Origin: Nitrosomonas aestuarii
GTDB taxonomy: Bacteria > Pseudomonadota > Gammaproteobacteria > Burkholderiales > Nitrosomonadaceae
Assembly: GCF_003046585.1 (NCBI RefSeq)
Contig: NZ_QAAE01000001.1
Coordinates: 62,001 to 126,000, forward strand
DNA length: 64,000 bases
Direction: 5' to 3'
The position numbers and the translations under genes were made by a program. Of this stretch, positions 19,076 to 29,305 are shown piece by piece. The notes under the pieces are model-generated. The model was not told where the DNA came from, made no database searches, and was given only the letters and a program-made list of their open reading frames with translations. The stretch's first letter is position 1; every line of letters begins with the position of its first letter.

Positions 19076-19200
19076 CCGCTTAAAAACGTTTTAAGCAGGC
19101 GATGCAAAGCAAAAACAGGCAAAAACGGAGTTTTCGCGTAATAAGTGAGCCTGTTTCTAACTGCGCAGATAGTTTTTCAACAACTTAATCTGTTAAAAGT
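19076..19200 (+). repeat. intergenic repeat element, copy B
   Basis: Shorter copy of the element at 9751-9905, with the same block order: CCGCTTAAAAACGTTTT, GCAGGCGATGC, CAAAAACAGGC, GGAGTTTTC, GTAATAAGTGAGC, CTGTTTCTAACTG, GCAGATAGTTTTTCAACA. It begins with a small inverted repeat (GCTTAAAA/TTTTAAGC, 19078-19096). It lies in the 535-base gap upstream of the N-ATPase operon; nothing else was recognised there except the terminator at 18907 and the hairpin at 19344. Confidence 0.55.
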
Positions 19201-19343
19201 GTATAAGAAAGAAAGCCGGGCATAAGGTGATAGTCGGTTTATTGTCTGATAAACCCCCTTTTTTGATGAAAATCTTGTATACCTTGATAGAATGTTCAGT
19301 CCGGTTTTGTTCAGGACCAAATGAACTGAAGGCAAAAGAATTT

Positions 19344-20814
<1,471 letters not shown>

Positions 20815-20816
20815 AT

Positions 20817-21245
20817 ATGGAAGCACGTGATACGGAGCGCACACCAGGCATGCGTCTGCAAGTGCTTCTGCCGACTGAGGTGCTGGTGGACGAACGGGTC
20901 GTGAAGGTCATTGCTGAAGCGGAGAATGGTTCCTTTTGCCTGCTGCCGCGTCATATTGACTTTGTATCCGCGCTGGTGCCGGGTATTCTGAGTTTTTACA
21001 CCTCTGACGGCAGCGAATGTTTTGCCGCTGTAGATGAAGGCATTTTGGTCAAGTGTGACCGTGAAGTGTTCATTTCGACATTGAACGGTGTCCGGGGATC
21101 CAACCTGAGTCACTTGCAAACACTGATTGATGAACGCTTTCTCGAACTGGATGAGCATGAACGCAAGGCTCGCACGGCGCTAGCGCGGCTTGAAGCGGGT
21201 ACGCTACGCAGCTTCAGAGAATTGCAGGGTAAAAATTATGGTTAA
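20817..21245 (+). CDS. atpC: N-ATPase F1 subunit epsilon
   Basis: A 142-residue epsilon subunit of the central stalk. The N-terminal beta-sandwich is visible (LQVLLPTEVLVDERVVKVIAEAENGSFCLLPRHIDFVSALVPGIL), with the conserved PRH-DF-S-L pattern of the family; the C-terminal half is helical and charged (LDEHERKARTALARLE). It lies two bases after atpD and overlaps the first codons of atpQ (ATG at 21238), so it is translationally coupled to both neighbours. Confidence 0.9.
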   Translation: MEARDTERTPGMRLQVLLPTEVLVDERVVKVIAEAENGSFCLLPRHIDFVSALVPGILSFYTSDGSECFAAVDEGILVKCDREVFISTLNGVRGSNLSHLQTLIDERFLELDEHERKARTALARLEAGTLRSFRELQGKNYG

Positions 21246-21549
21246 AGAAACAGAAGAACATAAACGCAGTCAACTGGATAAATTCGGTGAACAGGTGGGA
21301 CATCGCGCCAAGCGAAAACAGCAGGCACGAGAACGAAGCAAGCGCACGGTGTGGTTCGGTTTCGGTATGTTCGGATTGGTCGGTTGGTCCGTTGCGATAC
21401 CGACTATGATGGGTATTGCGATCGGGATCTGGCTTGACCGTAAGTGGCCGGGAGAGGCTTCCTGGACGTTGACCTTCCTTATTATTGGCATTGCGCTTGG
21501 ATGTCTTAACGCCTGGTATTGGATCAAACAGGAGAGCGGACATGAATGA
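21238..21549 (+). CDS. atpQ: N-ATPase AtpQ (AtpI-like membrane protein)
   Basis: A 103-residue membrane protein in the position of AtpQ, the AtpI-like gene of N-ATPase operons. The N terminus is highly basic (AKRKQQARERSKRTVWFGFG) and two membrane helices follow (GMFGLVGWSVAIPTMMGIAIGIWLD and WTLTFLIIGIALGCLNAWYW). The start at 21238 is chosen because its ATG lies in the overlap with the end of atpC. Its stop overlaps the start of atpR. In the family it is thought to help c-ring assembly or ion supply; that is not established here. Confidence 0.86.
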   Translation: MVKETEEHKRSQLDKFGEQVGHRAKRKQQARERSKRTVWFGFGMFGLVGWSVAIPTMMGIAIGIWLDRKWPGEASWTLTFLIIGIALGCLNAWYWIKQESGHE

Positions 21550-21850
21550 AGCGTTATTCCTGTTCCTGATGTTTATTAGTGGCGTGATGCTGGCTGCGTT
21601 GTACCTTTCAAGTCTTTGGTTTACTGTTAAGTGCATCCAGTATACGGAAAAACCGGTTTTCTGGTTGATCATCAGTCTGGCCTTGCGCATGCTGTTGTTA
21701 CTGACAGCGTTTTATTTTATTTTAAAGTTTGGCCATTGGGGACATTTATTAGCGGCACTCGCCGGATTTGTAATGTTGCGTATTGTGTCCACGAGCAGAA
21801 TGCGTCATCAACTGTCGGCATGGGATTTTACAAAGGAGAAGCGGACATGA
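21542..21850 (+). CDS. atpR: N-ATPase AtpR subunit
   Basis: A 102-residue, three-helix membrane protein matching AtpR, a subunit found only in N-ATPase operons. The helix WLIISLALRMLLLLTAFYF carries a conserved Arg (residue 49) proposed in the family to interact with the c-ring ion site. The ATG at 21542 overlaps the end of atpQ, and the stop overlaps the atpB start (ATG 21847), so translation is coupled on both sides. Apart from the operon order, this gene is the strongest marker that the cluster is an N-ATPase. Confidence 0.87.
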   Translation: MNEALFLFLMFISGVMLAALYLSSLWFTVKCIQYTEKPVFWLIISLALRMLLLLTAFYFILKFGHWGHLLAALAGFVMLRIVSTSRMRHQLSAWDFTKEKRT

Positions 21851-22536
21851 CAATTAGTCCAGATGATATTGTTTTCTGGCGATGGGGATTGTTTTCGCTG
21901 AATGCCACGATTGTATTCACCTGGATTGTGATGATTTTGCTGACGTTGATTTCATGGCTGGTAATGCGTCGATTATCTACGGGAACAAAAATTTCACGTT
22001 GGCAGAATTTGCTGGAAGTACTCGTCTCAGGGATACGTGATCAGATCAGGGAGGTCGGCCATCAAAAGCCGGATAAATATCTGCCTTTTATTGGTACGTT
22101 GTTTTTGTTTATTGCCGTGGCTAATATACTTAACATGATTCCGGGTTACATGGCGCCAACCGGTTCGCTTTCAACGACAACCGCATTGGCGATATGCGTT
22201 TTCGCCGCAGTGCCGCTTTATGGCATTGCTTATGAAGGCCCGTTCAACTATTTAAGGCACTATATTAAGCCAACAATACTGATGCTGCCATTCAATATCA
22301 TTGGTGAGATTTCACGAACCATTGCACTGGCCGTCCGTTTATACGGCAATATCATGAGCGGTACTGTAATTGTAGCCATTTTATTGAGCCTGACACCATA
22401 TTTTTTTCCAGTTGTGATGCAATTACTTGGTCTGCTGACAGGCATGATTCAAGCCTATATCTTTGCGATTCTGGCTATGGTATATATCGCTGCGGCAACT
22501 TCGGCGCATACGGAAAGCACTTATAAAAAATACTGA
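21847..22536 (+). CDS. atpB: N-ATPase Fo subunit a
   Basis: Membrane subunit a (229 residues), which forms the ion half-channels next to the c-ring. Five or six membrane helices are visible. The essential Arg lies in LAVRLYGNIMSG in the fourth to fifth helix, and the family's C-terminal QAYIFAILAMVYIAAA is present. The ATG at 21847 overlaps the end of atpR and has GGAG upstream. The C terminus is followed by a short gap with AAAAAAGGAG ahead of atpE. Confidence 0.93.
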   Translation: MTISPDDIVFWRWGLFSLNATIVFTWIVMILLTLISWLVMRRLSTGTKISRWQNLLEVLVSGIRDQIREVGHQKPDKYLPFIGTLFLFIAVANILNMIPGYMAPTGSLSTTTALAICVFAAVPLYGIAYEGPFNYLRHYIKPTILMLPFNIIGEISRTIALAVRLYGNIMSGTVIVAILLSLTPYFFPVVMQLLGLLTGMIQAYIFAILAMVYIAAATSAHTESTYKKY

Positions 22537-22558
22537 AACAGAAAAAAGGAGTATCGGT

Positions 22559-22834
22559 ATGGATAGTATTTCTCTCATTGGAATGATATCGATCGTCACG
22601 GCGGGTTTAACCATCGCGATCGGTTCAATTGGTCCGGCACTCGGTGAAGCACGCGCTGTGGCGCAGGCTTTGAGCGCCATTGCCCAGCAACCTGATGAAT
22701 CAGCCACTATTACACGTACGCTTTTTGTAGGATTGGCCATGATTGAATCTACAGCAATCTACTGTTTTGTAGTGGCTATGATTTTGATTTTTGCTAATCC
22801 GTTTTGGGAACATGTGATTGCAGCGGGAGGATAA
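22559..22834 (+). CDS. atpE: N-ATPase Fo subunit c (sodium-type ion site)
   Basis: A 91-residue, two-helix proteolipid that forms the rotor ring. Ion-site residues are visible: Glu30 in helix 1 (GPALGEARA), then Glu63, Ser64, Thr65 and Tyr68 in helix 2 (IESTAIY). The 33-residue spacing from 30 to 63 equals the Gln32-Glu65 spacing of the Ilyobacter tartaricus sodium ring, and E-S-T...Y matches its Glu65, Ser66, Thr67 and Tyr70. This supports Na+ binding; Glu replacing Gln32 is described for N-ATPases. The start at 22559 has a clear AAAAAAGGAG site nearby. Confidence 0.93.
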   Translation: MDSISLIGMISIVTAGLTIAIGSIGPALGEARAVAQALSAIAQQPDESATITRTLFVGLAMIESTAIYCFVVAMILIFANPFWEHVIAAGG

Positions 22835-22837
22835 CAC

Positions 22838-23614
22838 ATGAGCATAGACTGGATTACGGTTTCCGCTCAGATTATCAATTTTCTGATCCTGGTCTGGCTG
22901 CTGAAACGTTTTTTATACCGACCGGTCATGCAGGCGATGGATCGTCGTGAGCAACACATTTTTGAACAACTGGATGATGCGCAAGCACGTGAACAGAAGG
23001 CCAATGAAAAGATGCAGTATTATCTGGAAAAGATGAATGAACTGGCGCGTACACGCGATGAGATTCTGGCAAAGACTCAAGAGAAAGCCGAGCAACAAAA
23101 AAGACAATTGCTGGATGAAGCGCGTCTGGAAGTGGCAAAAGTCCGCGAGCACTGGCAGAATCAGGTCCGGCTGGAAAAAGAGGAATTGCTGGATAATTTG
23201 CGCCATCAAGTTTCCAATGCTGTTCAGGGTATTGCGCGTAAGGCTTTGGGGGATCTGGCCAACGCCGACCTTGAGGAACAGATTGTTCATTCGTTTATTG
23301 GTCGGTTAGTATCTCTGGATAAAGAATCCCGCGCATTGATGCTGGGTTCATCTGATGACTCTGCTGAACCGGCTCGCATTTCCAGCGCATTTGAATTGGA
23401 CTCTGGTGCACGCAGCCGGCTTACCCGTGCAATTCATGAGCACCTTATTGATGGCATTGATGTGAAATATAGCAAGTCGCCCGAGTTGTTATGCGGCATC
23501 GCACTCACTGTTGGAGAAGGGCAGTTGAGCTGGAATCTGGCTGATTATCTTGAGCAACTGAATCAGCATATTGAAAATGTGCTTGTATCAACCACATCGC
23601 CCGAGAAACTGTAG
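22838..23614 (+). CDS. atpF: N-ATPase long b subunit with delta-like C terminus
   Basis: Peripheral stalk subunit of 258 residues, about 100 longer than an ordinary b subunit. One N-terminal membrane helix ([20 protein letters not shown]) is followed by a long charged coiled coil (about residues 35-140). The C-terminal part (from about 185) resembles the C-terminal domain of subunit delta: [25 protein letters not shown]. No atpH gene is present in the operon, so this fusion probably supplies the delta function, as proposed for N-ATPases. It begins three bases after atpE. Confidence 0.9.
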   Translation: MSIDWITVSAQIINFLILVWLLKRFLYRPVMQAMDRREQHIFEQLDDAQAREQKANEKMQYYLEKMNELARTRDEILAKTQEKAEQQKRQLLDEARLEVAKVREHWQNQVRLEKEELLDNLRHQVSNAVQGIARKALGDLANADLEEQIVHSFIGRLVSLDKESRALMLGSSDDSAEPARISSAFELDSGARSRLTRAIHEHLIDGIDVKYSKSPELLCGIALTVGEGQLSWNLADYLEQLNQHIENVLVSTTSPEKL

Positions 23615-23624
23615 GAGTACACAT

Positions 23625-25148
23625 TTGTTACAACATCTGGTGGAAGATGCTTTAACAACCATAAACAGGGTGGTTGATCAGCATGAGCCTAAGTTGTGCG
23701 CAAAAGAAACGGGTAGAGTAGTTTATGTGGGTAGTGGAATTGCACGCATAAAGGGGCTATCCAGTATCACCTCTGAAGAGTTGGTACGTTTTCCCGGAGG
23801 TGTGCTGGGTATTGCCGTTAATCTGGAGCCGCATGAAGTCGGGGTTATATTGTTGGGCGATAGCGACAAGTTAATGACAGGTACCGATGTCAACGCCACT
23901 GGCCGTGAAGCAGACACTCCTGTGGGTGAAAATTTATTAGGTCGCGTGATTGATGCCACTGGCAGTATATTGGACCGTGGTAAGCCGCTAAGTTTCAGCG
24001 AGCGGTGGCCGGTAGAACGGTTGGCGCCAGCAATTATCGAACGCGCGCCTGTTACGGTGCCGTTGGAAACGGGTATTAAAACAATTGATGCGCTCATTCC
24101 CATTGGCCGTGGTCAACGCGAGCTGATAGTCGGCGACCGGCAGACGGGTAAAACCTCGGTGGCTGTCGATACCATAATCAATCAACGCGACAAGGAGGTG
24201 ATATGCATCTATTGTGCGATTGGCCAGCGTGGTACAGCTGTGGCTCGGGTGGTTGAAACGCTGCGCACGCATCACGCTATGGAAAATACCATTGTAGTGG
24301 TGGCTTCAGATGAAGACCCTCCGGGATTACGTTATATCACGCCTTATGCAGCAACGACAATGGCCGAGTATTTTATGCAGCAAGGCAAGGATGTGTTGAT
24401 TGTCTATGATGATCTGACCCGGCATGCGCGAGCTTACCGAGAGTTATCTTTGTTATTGCGTCGCCCGCCTGGTCGGGAAGCTTATCCGGGTGATATTTTT
24501 TATCTACATGCCCGGTTACTGGAAAGAGCTACCCAGCTTAACAAAGAAAGTGGTGGCGGTTCGCTGACAGCGCTACCCATTATCGAAACCCAGGCTCAGG
24601 ATATTTCGGCCTATATTCCGACCAATCTGATTTCCATTACGGATGGCCAGATTTATCTTTCTCCGACCTTGTTTCATAAAGGATTGCTGCCAGCTATTGA
24701 TGTGGGGAAATCGGTTTCCCGGGTAGGGGGCAAGACACAGTATCCGGCATTTCGCAGTGTGGCCGGAGACTTGCGATTGTCTTACTCTCAGTTTGAGGAA
24801 CTGGAAGCATTTGCACGTTTTGCCACGCGTCTTGACGACGAAACCCGTGCCACCATTGAGCATGGCCGACGTGTACGGGAAATCTTAAAGCAGGCTGAGC
24901 ATCACCCGCTGCGCAGCAGTCTACAAATGGTCGTATTGAAGGCTGTTAATGCTGGCTTATTTGCACTTCTCGAGCTGAATAGCTTTGACGATGCTGAAGT
25001 TTTGATTCAAAAGCGGATCCTGGATGAATTACCTGAGCTTTGTGAGCTAATGGAAACAGGTAAAAAGCTTGACGATGCACAATGGGAGCAAGTCCTTGAT
25101 GTGGCCCGCAAAGCAATAGCCACTATTAGGACACCAACAGAAGCGTAA
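23625..25148 (+). CDS. atpA: N-ATPase F1 subunit alpha
   Basis: Non-catalytic nucleotide-binding alpha subunit. The intact Walker A motif is GDRQTGKT, followed by the alpha signature [16 protein letters not shown] and the late [15 protein letters not shown] take the TTG at 23625 as start: it has AGGAG eight bases upstream, lies eleven bases after the atpF stop, and gives 507 residues, the normal F1 alpha length. Earlier in-frame ATGs lie inside atpF and would add an unrelated N terminus. atpG starts six bases after the stop. Confidence 0.93.
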   Translation: MLQHLVEDALTTINRVVDQHEPKLCAKETGRVVYVGSGIARIKGLSSITSEELVRFPGGVLGIAVNLEPHEVGVILLGDSDKLMTGTDVNATGREADTPVGENLLGRVIDATGSILDRGKPLSFSERWPVERLAPAIIERAPVTVPLETGIKTIDALIPIGRGQRELIVGDRQTGKTSVAVDTIINQRDKEVICIYCAIGQRGTAVARVVETLRTHHAMENTIVVVASDEDPPGLRYITPYAATTMAEYFMQQGKDVLIVYDDLTRHARAYRELSLLLRRPPGREAYPGDIFYLHARLLERATQLNKESGGGSLTALPIIETQAQDISAYIPTNLISITDGQIYLSPTLFHKGLLPAIDVGKSVSRVGGKTQYPAFRSVAGDLRLSYSQFEELEAFARFATRLDDETRATIEHGRRVREILKQAEHHPLRSSLQMVVLKAVNAGLFALLELNSFDDAEVLIQKRILDELPELCELMETGKKLDDAQWEQVLDVARKAIATIRTPTEA

Positions 25149-25154
25149 AATCAA

Positions 25155-26051
25155 ATGCATACCCTCGAATACTTACATAAACAACTGGATAACCTGGAAG
25201 AATTGCGAACGATTGTTAAAACCATGAAGGCGTTATCAGCAGCCAGTATTCGACAGTATGAGCAAGCGGTCAGTGCGCTTGCCGGATATTACCGGACAGT
25301 AGAACGTGGACTGCACGTGGTTTTAAAAGATACCCAGTCATTTCCGGGTACCGCGAGGCGCATACAGAAACCGTTACGTCTTGCCGCCATCGTATTTGGT
25401 TCTGATCACGGTCTGTGCGGTCGATTCAACGAAGATATTACGCGTTATGCATTAGACCGGATGAAATCAGCGGCTGCTGATACAGAAAATCATTTGTTGC
25501 TCGCTGTTGGCGCGCGCGTGGCTGCCAGTCTTGAACAGGCCGGACAGGTGGTTGAAAATGACTTCCTGGTGCCAGGCTCGGCGTCTCAGATAACGATCAC
25601 TGTGCAGCAGATTTTGCTCAAAATTGATGAATGGAGAGAGCAGGCTGATGTGTACTACGTTTATCTGTTTTATAACCGGCATTCCGGCAGTAAGAATTAT
25701 CGCCCGACTGGATTTGAGTTGCTGCCTATCAATCTTCACCGCTTTCACCGCCTGGAGGAGGAAACCTGGCCATCGCGCTGTTTGCCCACTTTCAGTGTTG
25801 ACCGCGAATTGTTGTTCACCCGTTTACTGCGGCAATATCTTTTTGTCACACTTTTTCGCGCATGCGCAGAATCTCAGGCAAGCGAACATACCAGCCGGTT
25901 ATCGGCAATGCAGTCCGCGCAGCGTAACCTTGATGAACGCTTGGAGGAAGTGACAATGTACTACCGGCGTGCACGTCAGAATGTAATCACCTCGGAGCTG
26001 CTGGACGTGGTCTCGGGGTTCGAAGCGATCACGGGTAGTCATAAATCGTAG
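25155..26051 (+). CDS. atpG: N-ATPase F1 subunit gamma
   Basis: Central rotor shaft, 298 residues, close to the usual gamma length. The N-terminal helix (LRTIVKTMKALSAASIRQYEQAV) and the C-terminal helix (AMQSAQRNLDERLEEVTMYYRRARQNVITSELLDVVSGFEAI) form the expected antiparallel pair. The conserved FGSDHGLCGRFNEDI loop lies in the middle. It is the last gene of the operon; 287 bases follow with no gene and no clear terminator recognised. Confidence 0.92.
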   Translation: MHTLEYLHKQLDNLEELRTIVKTMKALSAASIRQYEQAVSALAGYYRTVERGLHVVLKDTQSFPGTARRIQKPLRLAAIVFGSDHGLCGRFNEDITRYALDRMKSAAADTENHLLLAVGARVAASLEQAGQVVENDFLVPGSASQITITVQQILLKIDEWREQADVYYVYLFYNRHSGSKNYRPTGFELLPINLHRFHRLEEETWPSRCLPTFSVDRELLFTRLLRQYLFVTLFRACAESQASEHTSRLSAMQSAQRNLDERLEEVTMYYRRARQNVITSELLDVVSGFEAITGSHKS

Positions 26052-26338
26052 ATATGTTTCGTCCTGTAGCTGGTCTTTCGCCAAGGGGAATAATCATTCT
26101 GTTATTGGATTCATTTTTCCTGTAAAAATAAAGCGTTGCGTCTAAAATAGTCCACTGGATACGAAGCAGCTAATCGGTTAGTTTTACATTCTGTCTCAGG
26201 ACATTTAAGCATGAATTTCCCTTTTCGTTGCTAAAGTAAATACGCGATTGACAGTATAAAATGTTTAAAACATAAATATACGGGTGCCTTCTTGCAATAA
26301 AAAGCATCATTAGGAATCACTAAAAACGAGGAGTTAAA

Positions 26339-27340
26339 ATGCTCGAAATCATTATTGCAATTCTTTTGATTTATGCGTTGTTTGCCAGCCTGGTCAGTGG
26401 CATTAACGAAATGATCGTTCAAATTTTCGCGATGCGTGGTCGAATTTTATTCGAAGGCATCGTCATGATGCTGGGTGAATTGCCCAAAGAAACCGGGGCT
26501 GGCATTAAAAGTTGGTTTAGGAAGGCGAGGCACAAACTCGGGTTTGGCGTGGATCAGAACGCCCATTTAACCAAATCGCTCTACGAGCACCCATTAATCG
26601 ATACGTTATCACCACCGGGTGGTTCGCGACCTTCCTATATATCGGCTTCGACTTTTTCCACGGCACTTGTGCAGGTGCTGACCAGCGATGGCTCGTTTAT
26701 GACGCTCAGTCAAAAACTGGATAATCGCACTACTTCCCTGGGCAAATTACTCGGTCCCATGCTTGATGAAGCCAATGGTGACTTGGAGAAATTTAAAGCC
26801 AAAGTTGAAAGTCATTTTAATGCGGTAATGGACCGAGTGGGTGGTTGGTATAAACGCCGTGCTCAGGTCGTCATTTTCTTGATTGGACTTGTTCTCGCGA
26901 GTGTTTTAAACGTTGACTCCATTTATATAGCACAACAACTTCAAAGAAATCCGGCGCAGGTTGAAACGCTTGTACAAGCGGCAGAGAGGCTCTCTTTGAA
27001 AGCGGACGAGGTTGAAAGAAATTTGCCGTCTTTTCGCAGCAACAACCTTATAGATGAAGACAGTGATGCAACCGGGCAAAGGAAATCCATTGATGATGAT
27101 TTTCTGAAAGAAGTTCAGAAAATCAATCATAAGATTGACGAATTTAAGCATTTGGGATTGCCAATCGGCTGGAATTTATCTGAAAAATCAGACTCGTTGT
27201 TGCTGCCACATCAAGATGTACGATTTTTCTGGCTTGGCTGGCTTCTTACGGCGCTGGCCGGTGCACTTGGCGCGCCATTCTGGTTCGATGCCATCTCTAA
27301 ACTATTTGCCGTACGTGGGACCGGCAAAAAGCCAGAATAA
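26339..27340 (+). CDS. conserved-looking membrane protein, function unknown
   Basis: A 333-residue membrane protein with no assigned function. A helix at the N terminus (MLEIIIAILLIYALFASLVSGINEM) has no cleavage site, and two more lie near residues 178-195 (VVIFLIGLVLASVLNVDSIYI) and 296-312 (FFWLGWLLTALAGALGAPFWFD). The central segment about 70-165 is soluble with a SRPSYISASTFSTALVQVL patch, and 200-275 is charged and probably helical. The strong site GAGGAGTTAAA precedes the ATG. It lies 287 bases after the N-ATPase operon, and a shared role is not supported by anything in the sequence. Confidence 0.8.
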   Translation: MLEIIIAILLIYALFASLVSGINEMIVQIFAMRGRILFEGIVMMLGELPKETGAGIKSWFRKARHKLGFGVDQNAHLTKSLYEHPLIDTLSPPGGSRPSYISASTFSTALVQVLTSDGSFMTLSQKLDNRTTSLGKLLGPMLDEANGDLEKFKAKVESHFNAVMDRVGGWYKRRAQVVIFLIGLVLASVLNVDSIYIAQQLQRNPAQVETLVQAAERLSLKADEVERNLPSFRSNNLIDEDSDATGQRKSIDDDFLKEVQKINHKIDEFKHLGLPIGWNLSEKSDSLLLPHQDVRFFWLGWLLTALAGALGAPFWFDAISKLFAVRGTGKKPE

Positions 27341-27519
27341 ACAGCAGCGCCTGCTGCGTTTTGAATGTCGCCGGTTAGCTTCGGTACTGGTTGGCATTGT
27401 ACTTTCAGCGATAATGAAGCGGGTTGAACAGAAGCCGTAAGACGGTGCTTGAGATCAACCGGGGAAAGTCATGCTGTCACATTTGTATGTTATTAAAAAC
27501 AAAGCGCATAACTTAAATC

Positions 27520-27562
27520 ATTCCTGCAGACTCGTTTAATGACGAGTGCTGCAGGAATTTTT
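27520..27562. terminator. bidirectional-looking terminator between convergent genes
   Basis: Long stem (ATTCCTGCAGACTCGT against ACGAGTGCTGCAGGAAT, one bulged base) with the run TTTTT after it. It lies in the 313-base gap between the membrane-protein gene and convergent rhlE. The rest of the gap shows no gene. Confidence 0.8.
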
Positions 27563-27653
27563 GCGTATGATCTGATAACACTAACGGTTATCAAAAAAAT
27601 ATATCTTACTGAAAAGTGTGTTGCTCCAATTCAATAGATATAAAACAAACCTG

Positions 27654-28964
27654 CTATCTTCTTTCGAAACCGCCTTTGCTCAGAGAGGCTCTTGCTGGCC
27701 TGGACGGACGTGCAAAATTAGCATTGAATCCTTGAGGTTTTCCAAAGGCTGACTGCGTGCGTTTGCGTTTTTGCTGTGCAGGCGTGGCAGATTTTTTAAA
27801 GCCGTTGCTGCGTTGGTTAGGCTTGAAACGTGGCTCAAGACCAGGCACTGTATGGGAAGCTATTGGTTGCCCCGTATAACGTTCTATGCGCTTTAGATGT
27901 ATACCATCCTTATTAGACGCAAATGAAACAGCGATACCTGAAGCACCTGCACGTCCTGTACGGCCAATGCGGTGCACATAGTCTTCGGCGAATTTGGGCA
28001 GGTCAAAGTTAATCACATGGGTGATATCGGAAACATCGATACCCCTGGCCGCGACATCGGTAGCCACCAGTACACGGAGTCCGCCTTTTCTCAACCTGGT
28101 CAATGTTCGGTTACGTTCGCGCTGATTCATGTCGCCATGTAAGGCTGCGGCCGTGTGTCCTCTGGCGTAGAGATTATCAGCAAGTAGATCGGCATCACGT
28201 TTGGTTGCTGTAAAAACAATTGCTTGTTTAAGAGATGTATCTTGCAATACATGATCCAGTAATTTGTTTTTATGAGAAAGATCGTCCACATAGTGCAAGC
28301 GTTGTTCGATGTTGTCGAGTCTTGCTTTCTGAGAAGCAATTTGAATGCGCTTGGGTGATCTTAATAAGCGTGTGGCGATCTTTTCGATCCCCCCATCCAG
28401 TGTTGCTGAAAACATTACTGTTTGTTTGTCTTTAGGTGTGGCGGATGCAATCTGCTCTACGTCGGCAATAAACCCCATGTCGAGCATTCGGTCTGCTTCG
28501 TCCAGAATCAACATTTGCAGACGGGAAAAATCGATACGACCACGCTGAATATGATCTATAAGCCGTCCTGGTGTGGCTACCAGAATATCGACTGACTGAG
28601 ATAACATCTTGTTTTGCAATGGATAAGGCATGCCGCCCAGTATGCTGATGACTTTGGTGCGGGGTAGAAACTTGCCGTATTTTTTCGCCGCATTTGAAAC
28701 CTGCTCAGCCAATTCGCGCGTAGGTGTGAGAACCAGTACGCGCGGCCCACGGCTGCGTATTTTTGGGGGTTCAGCCAGATGATGGAGTGCAGGCAACATA
28801 AAGGCGGCTGTTTTACCCGTGCCGGTTTGTGCGGATGCGATGATGTCAGCCCCGGATATGAGTTCCGGTATCGCCTGCTGTTGAATCGGTGTGGGGGCCG
28901 TATATCCTGATTCTTGAATGGCTTTAATTATCAAGGGATGTAGATTGAGATCTTCAAATGACAC
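27654..28964 (-). CDS. rhlE: DEAD-box ATP-dependent RNA helicase, RhlE type
   Basis: RNA helicase acting in ribosome assembly or mRNA turnover. The 436 residues contain the Q motif (FEDLNLHPLIIKAIQESGYTAPTPIQ, residues 3-28), motif I AQTGTGKT, Ia PTRELAEQ, II LDEADRMLDMGF, III SAT and VI HRIGRTGRAG. The tail after about 370 is basic and disordered (KKSATPAQQKRKRTQ). The start is GTG at 28964, with AGGA eight bases upstream. The length and basic tail fit RhlE better than RhlB or SrmB, but family members are hard to separate by eye. The 341 bases upstream contain no gene. Confidence 0.92.
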   Translation of the reverse strand: MSFEDLNLHPLIIKAIQESGYTAPTPIQQQAIPELISGADIIASAQTGTGKTAAFMLPALHHLAEPPKIRSRGPRVLVLTPTRELAEQVSNAAKKYGKFLPRTKVISILGGMPYPLQNKMLSQSVDILVATPGRLIDHIQRGRIDFSRLQMLILDEADRMLDMGFIADVEQIASATPKDKQTVMFSATLDGGIEKIATRLLRSPKRIQIASQKARLDNIEQRLHYVDDLSHKNKLLDHVLQDTSLKQAIVFTATKRDADLLADNLYARGHTAAALHGDMNQRERNRTLTRLRKGGLRVLVATDVAARGIDVSDITHVINFDLPKFAEDYVHRIGRTGRAGASGIAVSFASNKDGIHLKRIERYTGQPIASHTVPGLEPRFKPNQRSNGFKKSATPAQQKRKRTQSAFGKPQGFNANFARPSRPARASLSKGGFERR

Positions 28965-29305
28965 AATATTTTCCTAAAAAAGTGAGAGAGGCGCACTTGT
29001 CAACCAGACATAAAACATATGACTGGAATATTACCAGCGCAATAAAGCATCGCCACTAACCAGAGTTGCCATAAATATAGAAATATACTTAGGAGATATT
29101 GAGAATCTGAAGAGAGGTCAGGAAACGATAAAATTAAAACCGGAATAACTGAGATGCGCAAATTGAGTAACAGACGATTATAACATAATATTTTAAATAA
29201 AATACTATTTAGAATTGAGTATGTACATGTAGAGAGCAAATGGGATACTCTCGTTTTCAATCGTGACTAGAAGCCACCGGCTTTTGGCCGGTGGGGTCTG
29301 CTATT
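28965..29305. other. gap between rhlE and protease copy A
   Basis: These 341 AT-rich bases hold the rhlE promoter region (its ribosome site AGGA is at the left edge) and, at the right edge, the palindrome at 29274. No open frame with protein-like composition was seen. Confidence 0.5.
29274..29294. repeat. GC-rich palindrome after protease copy A
   Basis: CCACCGGC, five-base TTTTG loop, GCCGGTGG, twelve bases beyond the 3' end of the protease gene. It has the same eight-base arms as the terminator at 18907-18937 but lacks a T-run on either strand. It may be a REP-like extragenic palindrome or a degraded terminator. Confidence 0.6.
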
